From assembly GCA_020050685.1 (NCBI GenBank), contig JAGVKG010000042.1:1-44831 (forward strand): a stretch of 44,831 bases of DNA, given 5' to 3'. The translations under genes were made by a program, and so were the position numbers. Positions 24,097 through 34,352 of the stretch are shown here, one piece after another (position 1 is the stretch's first letter; every line of letters begins with the position of its first letter). The DNA comes from Candidatus Obscuribacterales bacterium (lineage in GTDB: Bacteria; Cyanobacteriota; Vampirovibrionia; Obscuribacterales; Obscuribacteraceae). The notes beneath the pieces were generated by a model. It was not told the origin of the DNA. It did no database searches and was given only the letters and a program-made list of their open reading frames with translations.

Positions 24097-26583
24097 CTAT
24101 TCTTCTCCAACTTCAGCTTCTGGCTCGACTAGTGGTGTGACAGAAATGACTGAATCGTCTTCAGCTGCTTGCTGAATGCGAACACCAGTTGCCATGCGGC
24201 CTTGAGCGCTGATCTCATCAACGTTCTGCCTGACAACAACACCATTGCCGGTGGCAATCATTACTTCCGTACCTGGTTCAACTACGCGTAAGCAAGCCAA
24301 TCTTGATTGAGCGCTCTTGAACTTGGTGCCAATTAAACCGATGCCACCACGATGTTGTCTGCGGAAGTTGTCTTCCGATAGCGTGCAGCGTTTGCCGTAA
24401 CCATCGTTTGTAATCACAAGTACGTGTAATCCAGTTCTTGGCTCAAACACGTCGAAGCCGACAATCTTGTCGCCGTCGCGCAAGGTAATTGCCTTGACGC
24501 CGCGAGCCGAGCGACCAAGGACAGAAACGTCTTGTTCGCTATATCTGATACACATGCCTTCGGATGTGCCGATGATGATATCGGAATTTCCAACAGATGG
24601 TCTGACCCATCCCAGCTCATCGCCGGAATTGAGGGTGATAGCAATAATGCCTGTGCGGCGAATATTGGCAAAATCACTTAGTGCTACACGCTTGATATAA
24701 GCTTGCTTTGTCAGCATGACAAGATACTTGTCTGGCTCGAATCCAGTCACAGGAATAACCGAGGTGACCGTATCGTCCTGGCTCATGGAAAGCAAGTTGA
24801 CGATGGCTAGTCCGCGTGCGGTACGTCCACCTTCCGGCAGATCCATTACATCTAAGGAATAGACTAATCCGCGGTTAGTGAAGATAAGCAATTTGTCGTG
24901 CATGTTGGCCGTGAAGAAGTGTTGTAAATCATCTTCTTCGCGTGTCTTCATGCCTGTCATGCCGCGTGTGTTGCGACGTTGACGCTTGAATGTATCCAAG
25001 GGCAAGCGCTTGATATAGTCTTGCTTGGTGATGAAGACGACCATCGGATCGTTTGGTATCAAATCCTTATTTGATAATTCGGTATCAGCCTTCGATCCTT
25101 CAATGCGTGTGCGACGCTCGTCACCATACTTGGTTTTTATCTCAGTCAATTCAGTCTTGATCAATTCAAGCACAAGCTTGCGATTTTCCAAGAGCTTCTT
25201 GTACTGAGCAATCTTCTTGTTCAGTTCAGCATATTCTTTTTCAATCTTGCCGCGTTCTAATCCTGTTAAGCGGCGCAATTGCATTTCCAGAATTGCGTTT
25301 GCTTGTGGCTCATCCAGTTTGAATTTGTTCATCAAGCCGGTGCGCGCTTCTTCGGTGGTATCAGCACTGCGGATTAGCTTGATCACTGCATCAAGGTTTT
25401 CCAGTGCCTTCAAATAACCTTCCAATATGTGCGCGCGCTCTTCTGCTTTCTTGAGCAAATAGCGTGTGCGTCTGGTCACCACTTCAATTCTGTGGTCAAT
25501 GAATTCCTGAATCATGTCGGCAAGCTGCAAGGTTGCCGGACGGTTGCGCACCAATGCCAGTGTGTTAACTGGGAAAGATTGCTGTAATTGCGTGTGCTTG
25601 TACAAGTTATTCAGCACAACTTCTGGTCTGGCATCGCGCTTCAGTTCAATCACGACGCGCAAGCCTGAGCGATCGGTTTCGTCGTTAACATCGGAAACGC
25701 CGGAAAGTTTGTCTTCGCGCACTAAGTCTGCAACACGCTTAGTGAAGGCTTCCGGACCGCAAAGATATGGCAAGGAAGTAACAATAATTGCCATTCTCGA
25801 TTGACGTCCGTGACCGCCAGCAATTTGTTCAATGGTGGCAATACCGCGCACAGGAATTGAACCGCGACCGGTTGTATAGGCCTCGACAATGCCTTCCTGA
25901 CCCATGATCACGCCGCCAAATGGAAAGTCAGGACCTTTGATGTATTGCATCAGTCCCTTTGAATCTAAATCGGGATCCTCGATCTTGGCAATCGTGCCAT
26001 CAATTACTTCGCTCAAATTATGCGGTGGAATATTTGTGGCCATACCAACGGCAATACCGGCAGAACCGTTAAGCAAAAGTGTCGGCACGCGTGATGGCAG
26101 AACCACTGGCTCGCGGCGGCTGTCGTCAAAGTTTGGTCTGGTGTCGACTGTTTCTGCTTCGATGTCGGAAAGCATTTCCATGGAAAGCGGAGCAAGTCTG
26201 GCTTCCGTATAACGCATGGCGGCTGGCGGATTATCGAGGTCGCCGAAGTTGCCATGTCCATCTACTAAGACATATCGGGAAGCGGAAGGTTGAGCCAATC
26301 TAACTAAAGCTTCATAAATTGCCGAGTCGCCGTGCGGGTGATAGTTACCCATGACGTCTCCGACGGTCTTGGCGGCCTTCCGGTAACGCTCATTGGGAGC
26401 CAATCCCAACTCATACATACCGTAAATAATTCTTCTATGTACTGGTTTCAATCCATCTCGAACATCAGGAATGGCGCGGCTGACAATTACTGACATTGCA
26501 TAGTCAATAAACGACTTGCGCATTTCGTCACGCAACTCAACAGTTACAATACGCTCGCCTGGTGCTGGTGTTTCTTTACTCAA
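24097..26583 (-). CDS. gyrA: DNA gyrase subunit A
   Basis: An 828-residue type IIA topoisomerase A subunit. The catalytic tyrosine is Y125 in [10 protein letters not shown]. The region matching the quinolone-resistance determining region reads [19 protein letters not shown], with Ser87 and Glu91, the common susceptible-type arrangement. The C-terminal domain has six-bladed beta-pinwheel repeats (for example [36 protein letters not shown]). The GyrA box at 535-541 is QRRNTRG, not the canonical QRRGGKG. It forms A2B2 with GyrB and supercoils DNA. It is divergent from lysS across a 185-base promoter region. Confidence 0.97.
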   Translation of the reverse strand: MSKETPAPGERIVTVELRDEMRKSFIDYAMSVIVSRAIPDVRDGLKPVHRRIIYGMYELGLAPNERYRKAAKTVGDVMGNYHPHGDSAIYEALVRLAQPSASRYVLVDGHGNFGDLDNPPAAMRYTEARLAPLSMEMLSDIEAETVDTRPNFDDSRREPVVLPSRVPTLLLNGSAGIAVGMATNIPPHNLSEVIDGTIAKIEDPDLDSKGLMQYIKGPDFPFGGVIMGQEGIVEAYTTGRGSIPVRGIATIEQIAGGHGRQSRMAIIVTSLPYLCGPEAFTKRVADLVREDKLSGVSDVNDETDRSGLRVVIELKRDARPEVVLNNLYKHTQLQQSFPVNTLALVRNRPATLQLADMIQEFIDHRIEVVTRRTRYLLKKAEERAHILEGYLKALENLDAVIKLIRSADTTEEARTGLMNKFKLDEPQANAILEMQLRRLTGLERGKIEKEYAELNKKIAQYKKLLENRKLVLELIKTELTEIKTKYGDERRTRIEGSKADTELSNKDLIPNDPMVVFITKQDYIKRLPLDTFKRQRRNTRGMTGMKTREEDDLQHFFTANMHDKLLIFTNRGLVYSLDVMDLPEGGRTARGLAIVNLLSMSQDDTVTSVIPVTGFEPDKYLVMLTKQAYIKRVALSDFANIRRTGIIAITLNSGDELGWVRPSVGNSDIIIGTSEGMCIRYSEQDVSVLGRSARGVKAITLRDGDKIVGFDVFEPRTGLHVLVITNDGYGKRCTLSEDNFRRQHRGGIGLIGTKFKSAQSRLACLRVVEPGTEVMIATGNGVVVRQNVDEISAQGRMATGVRIQQAAEDDSVISVTPLVEPEAEVGEE

Positions 26584-26688
26584 GATTGATGTCTCCTAGA
26601 TCTCTTCTAGACTTTTTCTTTCGGTCCGTCGATATGTTTTCCCGAGATGTTTCCTAACCGGATTGCCTCCAGCCAGCAAGCAGTCTCA

Positions 26689-26717
26689 TCGACTCGTCTG
26701 AGAAGACCAATTATAAT
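26689..26717 (+). promoter_or_regulatory. Sigma-70-type promoter for lysS
   Basis: TCGACT (26689-26694) and a perfect TATAAT (26712-26717) are separated by 17 bases. The -10 lies about 50 bases upstream of the lysS GTG. This is the best-matching housekeeping promoter I saw in the window. The gyrA promoter must lie in the same divergent region but was not resolved. Confidence 0.65.
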
Positions 26718-26768
26718 ATATTCTTTGCGTCTTATTGATCCTTTTGGAGTACTTGCGGGGGGCTCGCG

Positions 26769-28334
26769 GTGACCGTTTTAGAAATTGAAGAGACCAGGCT
26801 ACGCCAAGAGCGTTTGCGAAAGTTGGCACAACTAAAGGAAGAGGGAATTAACCCGTATCCTTACAAATTCGAGCGCACCCATCGTGCTTCTGATTTGCAG
26901 CACCTTTACAAGGGCTTGGCCAACGACACCGAAACCGAGGATGTGGTGCGGGTTTGTGGTCGGGTGATGAACGAGCGCAATACCTGGATGTTTGTCGATC
27001 TATATGATGAATCGGGAAAAATTCAGTTGTTTTGTCATAAACAAAATTTGCACGAACCAGATCTAAAGCGGCTTAGGCTCTTGGATAAAGGAGATTTCAT
27101 CGGAGCGACTGGCACAATCCGCCGCACTCGCCAAGGTGAGCTTTCCGTTAAGGTGACTGATTATGAGGTGCTCTGCAAATCTTTGCAGCCTTTGCCGGAT
27201 AGTTGGGATGGCTTTACCGATGTCGAGGCGCGCTATCGTCATCGTTATGTCGACATGATCATGAACCCGTCTGTGCGTGAGACGATGCGCAAACGTGCTC
27301 AAGCAGTAGCTGAGCTGCGTCGCTTCATGGATGCGCGTGGTTTTCTGGAAATTGAAACACCGGTCTTTCAGACAGAAGCCGGTGGTGCGGACGCTCGCCC
27401 GTTTGCCACACATCACAATGCCCTCAGTTTGGATTTGTATTTGCGCATTGCCACGGAATTGCATTTAAAGCGCTTGATTATTGGCGGTTTTGAGCGTGTA
27501 TACGAAATTGGACGTATCTTCCGCAACGAAGGCATAAGTACCAGGCACAATCCGGAATTCACCATGCTTGAGGCTTATCAAGCTTATGGTGATTACAACG
27601 AATTGATGGATATGACAGAGGAGATGGTATTGCATTTGGTGCACGGCGTGACCGAAGGCAGATCTTCGCTTACTTACCAAGGCACGGAAATAAATTTTGC
27701 CCGTCCCTGGAAGCGCATACCAATGGCCAAAGCCATTCAAGACGTATGCGGCATTGACGTTGATCAAATTGGCAGTTTTGAAGAAGCCAAAATTGTCGCC
27801 CAAAAACTGGGTGTGCCCTTGAAAGGTGAAGACAGTCGCGGGGCCGTAATCAATGCGATTTTCGAAGAGAAAGTGGAATCATCTTTAATTCAGCCAACCT
27901 TCATTATCGATTATCCAGTGGAGATTTCTCCTTTGACCAAAGTGCATCGAGAAAAGCCTGGTTATGTGGAGAGGTTTGAATTATTTGTTTATGGTCGTGA
28001 ATTAGCAAACGGCTATAGTGAGCTGACCGACCCACAAGATCAGCGGGCTCGCTTGGAAGAACAAGCACGTAAAAAAGCGGCCGGCAATGAAGAAGCGCAG
28101 CCCATGGATTTGGACTTTATTTTGGCAATGGAATATGGCATGCCACCAACAATGGGAATTGGCGTGGGCATTGATCGCTTGATGATGTATTTAACTGACT
28201 CGGCATCAATCCGCGATGTTATTGCTTTCCCGACGATGAAACCAATTGGCAAGAAAGCTTCAGAAGAACTAATAGATGAGTCAATGGATAATCTTGAAAA
28301 GGCGTCGAGCAAATTGAAGACCGAAGAAAAGTAA
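26769..28334 (+). CDS. lysS: Lysyl-tRNA synthetase, class II
   Basis: A 521-residue protein starting at GTG. It has an N-terminal OB-fold anticodon-binding domain (about 55-165, VRVCGRVMNERNTWMFVDLYDESGKIQLF) followed by the class II catalytic core. Motif 1 lies around 180-205, motif 2 is FRNEGISTRHNPEFTMLE, and motif 3 is MGIGVGIDRLMMYLTDSASIRDVI. It charges tRNA-Lys. The length is close to the bacterial norm of about 500. A G-rich stretch precedes the start at 26757-26762. The small gene at 28374 follows by 39 bases. Confidence 0.97.
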   Translation: MTVLEIEETRLRQERLRKLAQLKEEGINPYPYKFERTHRASDLQHLYKGLANDTETEDVVRVCGRVMNERNTWMFVDLYDESGKIQLFCHKQNLHEPDLKRLRLLDKGDFIGATGTIRRTRQGELSVKVTDYEVLCKSLQPLPDSWDGFTDVEARYRHRYVDMIMNPSVRETMRKRAQAVAELRRFMDARGFLEIETPVFQTEAGGADARPFATHHNALSLDLYLRIATELHLKRLIIGGFERVYEIGRIFRNEGISTRHNPEFTMLEAYQAYGDYNELMDMTEEMVLHLVHGVTEGRSSLTYQGTEINFARPWKRIPMAKAIQDVCGIDVDQIGSFEEAKIVAQKLGVPLKGEDSRGAVINAIFEEKVESSLIQPTFIIDYPVEISPLTKVHREKPGYVERFELFVYGRELANGYSELTDPQDQRARLEEQARKKAAGNEEAQPMDLDFILAMEYGMPPTMGIGVGIDRLMMYLTDSASIRDVIAFPTMKPIGKKASEELIDESMDNLEKASSKLKTEEK

Positions 28335-28373
28335 CTGTTCTGTGACGGTTTGTAGGAGTAAAGTCTTGCGATC

Positions 28374-28859
28374 ATGAGCCTTTATCATCTTTATGTTTAT
28401 AAGCAACAGGTCTTGATTCCCACTGTTTGCCAAACGGAAACCGGCGTTTATTTAGACGAGGCCCCAGTCACAAGTATTGATGCTGATGCCAAGGAATCGC
28501 TTGAGGCGGCACTAGTCAATTTGTTGTCTTCAGAAAATCCCAGGATATCTACTGCTGAGGCGGGTGTTCAGGCAGGGTCAGCAATTCTCGATCTGCTTGC
28601 CATCAAGAAATGGTCTGACTTCGAGAAGCAAGCAATCATGTATACGATTCACTCAGACAACCAGCGTATATCGATTTACATTACGGGGCGCGGGCCCGAT
28701 GGTATGTGGAAACAAGAATTTCAGCGAGAAAGTTCTTTTGAAATTTCTACAGCAAAGCCGGCTATAGTCGGCTTTCTGATTCAAGAAATTGAAAGGGACA
28801 TTCTTGACGAGGAGCAAAGACCAAGAGTTCTTTTGCTGCCACCGCCGCCTGCCAGTTAG
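28374..28859 (+). CDS. Hypothetical protein downstream of lysS
   Basis: A 161-residue soluble protein with no recognised family. It is rich in beta-strand-like segments (MSLYHLYVYKQQVLIPTVCQ, QAIMYTIHSDNQRISIYITG) and ends in a proline-rich tail (LLLPPPPAS). The middle resembles a small alpha/beta domain. Composition and codon use look like the neighbours, and spacing from lysS suggests cotranscription. AGGAG lies about 18 bases upstream of the ATG, which is longer than ideal. Confidence 0.6.
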   Translation: MSLYHLYVYKQQVLIPTVCQTETGVYLDEAPVTSIDADAKESLEAALVNLLSSENPRISTAEAGVQAGSAILDLLAIKKWSDFEKQAIMYTIHSDNQRISIYITGRGPDGMWKQEFQRESSFEISTAKPAIVGFLIQEIERDILDEEQRPRVLLLPPPPAS

Positions 28860-28929
28860 GACGGTCGACTAGTTGGCGCCCGGCGTTGATTTGCAGGCAG
28901 GACTTGCGATTGGCTATCTTTAAGTTCTA

Positions 28930-28958
28930 TGTCAAACGCTTGTCAAATTCTATGTCAA
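28930..28958 (+). promoter_or_regulatory. Three TGTCAA half-sites, Pho-box-like
   Basis: TGTCAA occurs at 28930-28935, 28941-28946 and 28953-28958, giving 11 and 12 base spacing on the same strand. The outer two sit in an 11-base direct repeat, TTCTATGTCAA. Direct TGTCA repeats at 11 bases are the form of enterobacterial PhoB sites, and OmpR-family regulators in general bind direct repeats at helical spacing. The sites lie about 93 bases upstream of the glycogen debranching enzyme start. Confidence 0.5.
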
Positions 28959-29050
28959 GAAATACGTAACATTTAAGATCTTAATTGAATTATGCAGAAG
29001 TGATTTGGGTATGTATTTCACAACACCCTCAAGTGAAAGCAGGCAATTAG

Positions 29051-31126
29051 GTGGGCTTTGATCTGACTGAATGGTTGAGGTTTCAAGCCGCGGACAAGCA
29101 CATCGCCGCGCCTCGGATTGATATTGCCAAACTTTCGGCTTCCGATAATCGGGAATGGTTAATTACCAATGGCTTTGGTTCGTATGCATCGGCCGCGATC
29201 ACCGGTGCCAATACGAGAAAGTACCATGGGCTTTTCGTTGCGGCCTTGGATCCACCGGTATCGCGGGCGGTGCTGCTTTCCCGCATTGACGAAATTGCCA
29301 ATGGCACAAATCTTTCCACAAATTTCTGGGGTCCAAATAATCTCAATCCGCGTGGCTTTGAAAGTCTGGTCGGATTTACGATTTATCCAGTACCGACCTG
29401 GGCTTATAAAGTTGGCTCGGGTTATTTAATCAAGCAAGTGGCCATGCAGTCTGGTAAACAGGAAGTAGTGATTGGTTACACTTATCTTGCTGGTAAAAAT
29501 ACTTCCCTTGATCCTTGCGAATTGGAATTGCATTTCTTGGTCAATAATCGCGATTTCCATGGTGAAACCAAGGGCTCGCCCGATTGGTTCTTTCAACAAC
29601 AGATGGTCGAAGATACTTTGCGCATTCGGGCTTGGAGTGATGCTCCTGAGCTGATGCTTGTTTTTAGTTCCGGGGCTTACCTTGAAGATCCTAGTTGGTA
29701 TAGTCACTATTTTTGGCCGCGCGAATATGAACGTGGTTTGAACGCCTATGAAGATAACTTCCACGCTGGTGTCTTGAAGTTAACTCTTACACCAAACGAA
29801 TCAACCACAATTCGGGCTGGCTTGAAGCTCGAGCCGCGAGCCATCACTATTGAAGATGTGGTCACACAAGCAGCTGCTCAGCAAAAATCGCTTTTGATCA
29901 AGGCTGGCAAACCGAAAAGCGGCAGCGTGCAAAAGCTGGTTTTATCGGCCGACAATTTTTTGGTCTGGCGCGATTCGACAAAGTCAAACTCAATTATTGC
30001 TGGCTACCACTGGTTCAACGACTGGGGCCGTGATTCGATGATTAGCCTGCCAGGACTGGCGCTAGCTACAGGACGCCCGGAAATTGCGCGCTCGATTTTA
30101 AAGACTTTTCAAAGTTATTTGAGCCAGGGCATGTTGCCGAATAACTTTCCTGATCGCGGACAAGAACCCCAGTACAATACATCGGACGCGACGTTTTGGT
30201 GGGCTTGGACGCTTTTAAAATATTTTGAAAAGACCAATGATGCGGACTTTGTCAAAGCAGCCTTGCCGGATTTGGATTCGGTTGTCGATTGGCATCGGAA
30301 AGTCACGCGTTATCGTTTGCACGTGGATGAAACCGATGGACTGATTTCTGGCGGTGAGCCAGGTGTGCAACTTACCTGGATGGACGCTAAGTGTGGTGAT
30401 TTTGTCGTTACGCCCCGGGCAGGAAAGGCTGTAGAAATTTGTGCCCTTTGGTATAACTTTTTGAAAATTCTCGATCATCTGCGCGAGACACTTTCTCTTA
30501 TCGGTCCTGATTATTCGGAATTGGCAGCTAAAGCAAAGCAAGGCTTCCAAGAATTTTGGAATGCCGAGCGTGGCTGCTTGTACGATGTAATAAACATGGA
30601 TGGCAGCAAGGATGCAGCGGTTCGCCCAAATCAAATCTTTGCTCTCAGCCTGCCCTTTGAACTGCTTTCACCGGAACAAGCTCGTTCGGTACTGGCTGTG
30701 GTTGAACTGGAACTACTTACACCATTTGGTTTGCGCAGTCTTTCGCCGCATGACACTAATTACCAAGGTAAGTATGGTCAAGGCAAAGCCCAAGCTAATC
30801 AATACGACCGTGACATGACTTATCATCAAGGCACAGTCTGGCCGTGGTTGATTGGACCATGGGTGGATGCGCGGATTAAGATTCATGGACGCACGCAAGA
30901 TAATTTGCGTTATATATCGGCCAAAATTGCCCCACTGAAGCACCACATTCTTGATACGGCTGGCTTAGGCAGTATTTCAGAAATATTTGATGGCGATGAA
31001 CCGCACGAGCCGCAAGGTTGTATTGCCCAGGCTTGGTCGGTAGCGGAACTTTTGCGTGTGCTGACTGAATATCCGGAGCTACAGATGCCGGCATCAGAGG
31101 CGGCTCTGGCTGCACGAACAGGGTAG
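29051..31126 (+). CDS. Glycogen debranching enzyme (amylo-alpha-1,6-glucosidase, GDE type)
   Basis: A 691-residue protein, GTG start. The N-terminal GDE_N beta domain carries EWLITNGFGSYASAAITGAN and TRKYHGLFVAAL (about 37-66). The C-terminal (alpha/alpha)6 domain has YHWFNDWGRDSMISLPGLAL and later GGEPGVQLTWMDAKCGDFVV, matching the archaeal/bacterial amylo-alpha-1,6-glucosidase family (GH133 type). It removes alpha-1,6 branches of glycogen. No signal peptide is present, so it acts in the cytoplasm. The antiporter gene follows after 25 bases. A GH15 glucoamylase 3 kb downstream would act on the same polymer. A Pho-box-like repeat precedes it. Confidence 0.92.
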   Translation: MGFDLTEWLRFQAADKHIAAPRIDIAKLSASDNREWLITNGFGSYASAAITGANTRKYHGLFVAALDPPVSRAVLLSRIDEIANGTNLSTNFWGPNNLNPRGFESLVGFTIYPVPTWAYKVGSGYLIKQVAMQSGKQEVVIGYTYLAGKNTSLDPCELELHFLVNNRDFHGETKGSPDWFFQQQMVEDTLRIRAWSDAPELMLVFSSGAYLEDPSWYSHYFWPREYERGLNAYEDNFHAGVLKLTLTPNESTTIRAGLKLEPRAITIEDVVTQAAAQQKSLLIKAGKPKSGSVQKLVLSADNFLVWRDSTKSNSIIAGYHWFNDWGRDSMISLPGLALATGRPEIARSILKTFQSYLSQGMLPNNFPDRGQEPQYNTSDATFWWAWTLLKYFEKTNDADFVKAALPDLDSVVDWHRKVTRYRLHVDETDGLISGGEPGVQLTWMDAKCGDFVVTPRAGKAVEICALWYNFLKILDHLRETLSLIGPDYSELAAKAKQGFQEFWNAERGCLYDVINMDGSKDAAVRPNQIFALSLPFELLSPEQARSVLAVVELELLTPFGLRSLSPHDTNYQGKYGQGKAQANQYDRDMTYHQGTVWPWLIGPWVDARIKIHGRTQDNLRYISAKIAPLKHHILDTAGLGSISEIFDGDEPHEPQGCIAQAWSVAELLRVLTEYPELQMPASEAALAARTG

Positions 31127-31151
31127 TATCCAACTTGCAATTTAGTCGGAG

Positions 31152-33209
31152 GTGGCAGAACACCGAATCATGCGAGAGCTGATGTTGATTCAAGATCTGT
31201 CTATTGTTTGGCTGGCAGCCTTAATTGCCGGTTGTATTTGTGTTGGTTTGCGCATGCCTGTGATTACCGGCTACATTCTTGCCGGTATTGTCATTGGACC
31301 ATATGGAATTAAGCTGATTGGCAATCCGGAACAAGTAGATGTTCTGGCTGATTTGGGTGTAGCGCTTTTGCTTTTTACCCTGGGAGTTGAGTTGTCGCTC
31401 CGACAAATCTTTGCTTCTGCCGGTAAAAGCATAATGGCTGGTATGACACAAATTGTTTCGACTGTGGCTTTGGCCTGGGCATTTGCGGTCTTGTTTGGTT
31501 TTGCTCTCACTGGACCGCAAGGATTTCTCTTTGGTTGTATCTGCGCCTTATCATCAACTGTGATTGTCACGAAAGTGCTGATGGATCGTGGTGAAAGCGA
31601 CGCCACTCATGGAAAAATCCTGGTTGCCATATTGTTGGTCCAAGATCTCAGCTTGGTACCTTTGATCTCAATTTTGCCAGCGCTCAAAGATGCAGGCAAT
31701 GGCGATCCGCTGCTAGCCTTGCTTCTAGCCATGCTTAAAGGGGTAATCGCTATTGCAGTAATTTTTTGGGGCACAACAAAAATTGTTCCACCATTTCTGG
31801 AAAAAGTTGCGCACTCAGGTTCGCGAGAACTGTTTTTGCTCACTGTGCTTTCGGTTTGTCTTGGTGTTGCGCTTTTAAGCAATGCAGTGGGATTGTCACT
31901 TGCCCTTGGTGCATTTTTGGCTGGAATAATGGTGAGCAGTTCTTCTTACGGACATCGAGCATTTTCGGATTTGTTGCCTTTGCGTGACTTGTTTGCCACC
32001 GTATTTTTTGTTTCGGTGGGAATGTTGGTTAACCCGACATTTGTGACAGCACACCCACTGGAGGTTGCCCTTTTCGTTGTCTTGCTAATTGTCGCCAAAA
32101 CTATTCTCGGCATGCTTTCCGCCTTGATTGTTACGCCCAGTTTGTGGAGCGCACTTCTGGTTGGAGTTGGCCTGGCCCAGGTCGGAGAATTTTCTTTTAT
32201 TCTGGCAACTTTAGGTTATAAATCTGGCCTGATTAACAGTGAACTTTACAATTTATTTTTTGCTGCATCTGTCGTCAGCATCATCGCTTCACCATTGCTC
32301 ATGTTTACTGTGCCGCATTTGCTGAGAAAGTTGACCTGGTTCCGTGCTAGAAATGTGGAAAGGAGATTGACCGACAGGCAAGCCGGCCCGATAAAAGAAC
32401 TTACCGATCATGTGATTCTTTGCGGCTTTGGTCGAGTTGGTCGCAATTTGGGAATTGTGCTTAAGTCTTACGACATACCATTTGTGATAATTGAAACTAA
32501 TGGCGCAATCCTTGCTGATCTCACGGCTCTGGAAATTCCACATATTTATGGTGAGGCCTCAAGCTTAGTTGTCTTACTCAGGGCAAATCTGAGGCGCGCC
32601 CGTTGTTTGGTGGTAACGGTTCCTGACCCGATAGCGGCTACGACAATCATTGGCATGGCCAAGCACTACAATCCGGAAATCAAAATTATTGCGCGTGCGC
32701 ACAGAACAGAGGACATTGAAATCTTCAGAGCCACCGGTGCAAATGCCGTTGTGCAGCCAGAATTTGAAGCGTCTCTGGAAATGTGCCGTGTCACTCTTCT
32801 GGGAATCAATCGCCCCTCAGAGGAAATTCAACAAGCGCTAAACGATCTGCGTATGCAGCGTTATACATTGTTTCAAGCCAGTATTTCTGAGCCATTACTT
32901 TCACGTGCTCTTGGACAGGCCCAAGATGATTATGTTGGTGTCTGGTTCAGAGTTGGTTCAGAGAGCGTTTCCGGAAGAAGTATTATCGATTTGGATGTGC
33001 GTAAGAAAACCGGGGCAACCGTTCTGGCAATTAAACGTGACGATAACGTCATTCCGCATCCTGATTCTTCGGTGACGGTAGAGCTTGGTGATGAACTGTA
33101 TGTCTTTGGCGCGAGCGACCAACTAGCTGCTTTTGAAAAAATGTTTGAATTGCCGCGATTCTGCCCATTGAGCGAAGCGACAAGCAATGAAATGTCACCT
33201 GGTCAATAA
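31152..33209 (+). CDS. CPA2-type monovalent cation:proton antiporter with TrkA module
   Basis: A 685-residue protein. Residues about 12-390 form a Na+/H+ exchanger-type membrane domain of about 12 helices, with the CPA2 signature VQDLSLVP (163-170) and VGEFSFILA (344-352). A cytosolic TrkA-N/RCK domain follows with CGFGRVGRNLG (424-434; NAD-binding GxGxxG), then a TrkA-C domain (about 590-670). This layout matches KefB/KefC and related K+/H+ antiporters. GTG at 31152 abuts GGAG, so the true start may be the ATG at 31170 or 31182. It lies between debranching enzyme and CorA genes in one orientation. Confidence 0.93.
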   Translation: MAEHRIMRELMLIQDLSIVWLAALIAGCICVGLRMPVITGYILAGIVIGPYGIKLIGNPEQVDVLADLGVALLLFTLGVELSLRQIFASAGKSIMAGMTQIVSTVALAWAFAVLFGFALTGPQGFLFGCICALSSTVIVTKVLMDRGESDATHGKILVAILLVQDLSLVPLISILPALKDAGNGDPLLALLLAMLKGVIAIAVIFWGTTKIVPPFLEKVAHSGSRELFLLTVLSVCLGVALLSNAVGLSLALGAFLAGIMVSSSSYGHRAFSDLLPLRDLFATVFFVSVGMLVNPTFVTAHPLEVALFVVLLIVAKTILGMLSALIVTPSLWSALLVGVGLAQVGEFSFILATLGYKSGLINSELYNLFFAASVVSIIASPLLMFTVPHLLRKLTWFRARNVERRLTDRQAGPIKELTDHVILCGFGRVGRNLGIVLKSYDIPFVIIETNGAILADLTALEIPHIYGEASSLVVLLRANLRRARCLVVTVPDPIAATTIIGMAKHYNPEIKIIARAHRTEDIEIFRATGANAVVQPEFEASLEMCRVTLLGINRPSEEIQQALNDLRMQRYTLFQASISEPLLSRALGQAQDDYVGVWFRVGSESVSGRSIIDLDVRKKTGATVLAIKRDDNVIPHPDSSVTVELGDELYVFGASDQLAAFEKMFELPRFCPLSEATSNEMSPGQ

Positions 33210-33323
33210 GCGCTGATCTTATACGTGAGTCTAAGCTTGTCTCGGCGGGTACAAAGTATTTGCCGCCAACTATGCTATGGCTAGGCTTGAAAAATTATCA
33301 GTCGTTTGCGAGGATTACCGAGG

Positions 33324-34223
33324 GTGCCGGAAGAAATAGTTATTGAGCGTGCTGATTTGCGCTGGCATCATTTCGATGATCCGGAAGATCCGGAGCTGGT
33401 TGTTTTGGCGGCGCAATATTCACTTCACGAACTGGCACTGGAGGATTGTGCTTCTCGCAGTCCCCGCGCCAAGATTGATGATTATGACGGTTATGTTTTC
33501 ATTGTTATCAATACGCCTAGTTTTGATGCTGTGCAACATCAGCTTGTGGAAGAAAAACTCTGTTGTTTTATTGGCGAAGAATTTGTTGTTACTGTTTGTG
33601 AGCGCACAGCATTGCCTGTCGCTCGAGTCAGGAGTGCTTTACGCAGTGGTAAAGCATTTCCCACCGCTCAGGATGTTCTTTATGGGCTGCTGGACAATGC
33701 TTGTGACGAGTTCTTAATTGTCATTGATGAAATTGCCGAAGACATTAGCGAGATGGAATTGCAGGTAGGTAGCGGACCGGATCACTCAATACCCACACGG
33801 GCGACCGGCTTAAAAAGGGTGCTGACGTTTTTACGCCGTTCGGCAGTACAACATCGCGAAGTGATCCACCATTTGCTCCGCATGCATCCACCATTTATTG
33901 ATGCAAGGCTAAATCTTTATTTCCGCGATGTTTACGATCACTTGTTGCAGTCAACAGAATTGATTGAAACGCATCGTGATTTGATCATGGGGATTATTGA
34001 AGTTAACATGTCTGCCACGGCGCACCGGACAAACGACATTGTGAAGACATTAACCATCTATGCCACAATTCTTTTGCCATTGAATGTGGTGACTGGTTAC
34101 TTTGGCATGAACTTTAGTGGATTGCCGCTGATTCACTCACCGATTGGTGTGCCTCTGATCACGCTCATACTCGTATGTATAGTTAGCGCTACGACCTTTT
34201 TCTTCTTTCGCCGTGCCCTCTGA
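33324..34223 (+). CDS. corA: CorA-family Mg2+ channel
   Basis: A 299-residue protein from GTG at 33324, which has GAGGA 9 bases upstream; an in-frame TTG at 33306 would add 6 residues. The N-terminal alpha/beta cytoplasmic domain is followed by a long helix and two C-terminal TM helices. The selectivity signature YFGMNF ends the first TM (LPLNVVTGYFGMNFSGLP), and a basic tail (FFFFRRAL) follows the second. CorA channels carry Mg2+ and sometimes Co2+ or Ni2+ as pentamers. The gene sits between a K+/H+-type antiporter and a glucoamylase, all in the same direction. Confidence 0.93.
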   Translation: MPEEIVIERADLRWHHFDDPEDPELVVLAAQYSLHELALEDCASRSPRAKIDDYDGYVFIVINTPSFDAVQHQLVEEKLCCFIGEEFVVTVCERTALPVARVRSALRSGKAFPTAQDVLYGLLDNACDEFLIVIDEIAEDISEMELQVGSGPDHSIPTRATGLKRVLTFLRRSAVQHREVIHHLLRMHPPFIDARLNLYFRDVYDHLLQSTELIETHRDLIMGIIEVNMSATAHRTNDIVKTLTIYATILLPLNVVTGYFGMNFSGLPLIHSPIGVPLITLILVCIVSATTFFFFRRAL

Positions 34224-34352
34224 GTATGTAACAGGATGTTGCTGGCCAAGGTTTCATAATTTCAGATACTTGGCATAGCTTTATCAGTCCAAGAAGTTAA
34301 TTTATCTATGAAATAGTAATTGTTGTTGGTTTGACGGGGCGAGGATTTAATC

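Noticed and set aside
26013-26400. Possible quinolone-resistance change in GyrA
   Set aside because: The Ser and acidic residue at the two key positions (Ser87, Glu91) are the usual susceptible-type arrangement, so no resistance call is made.
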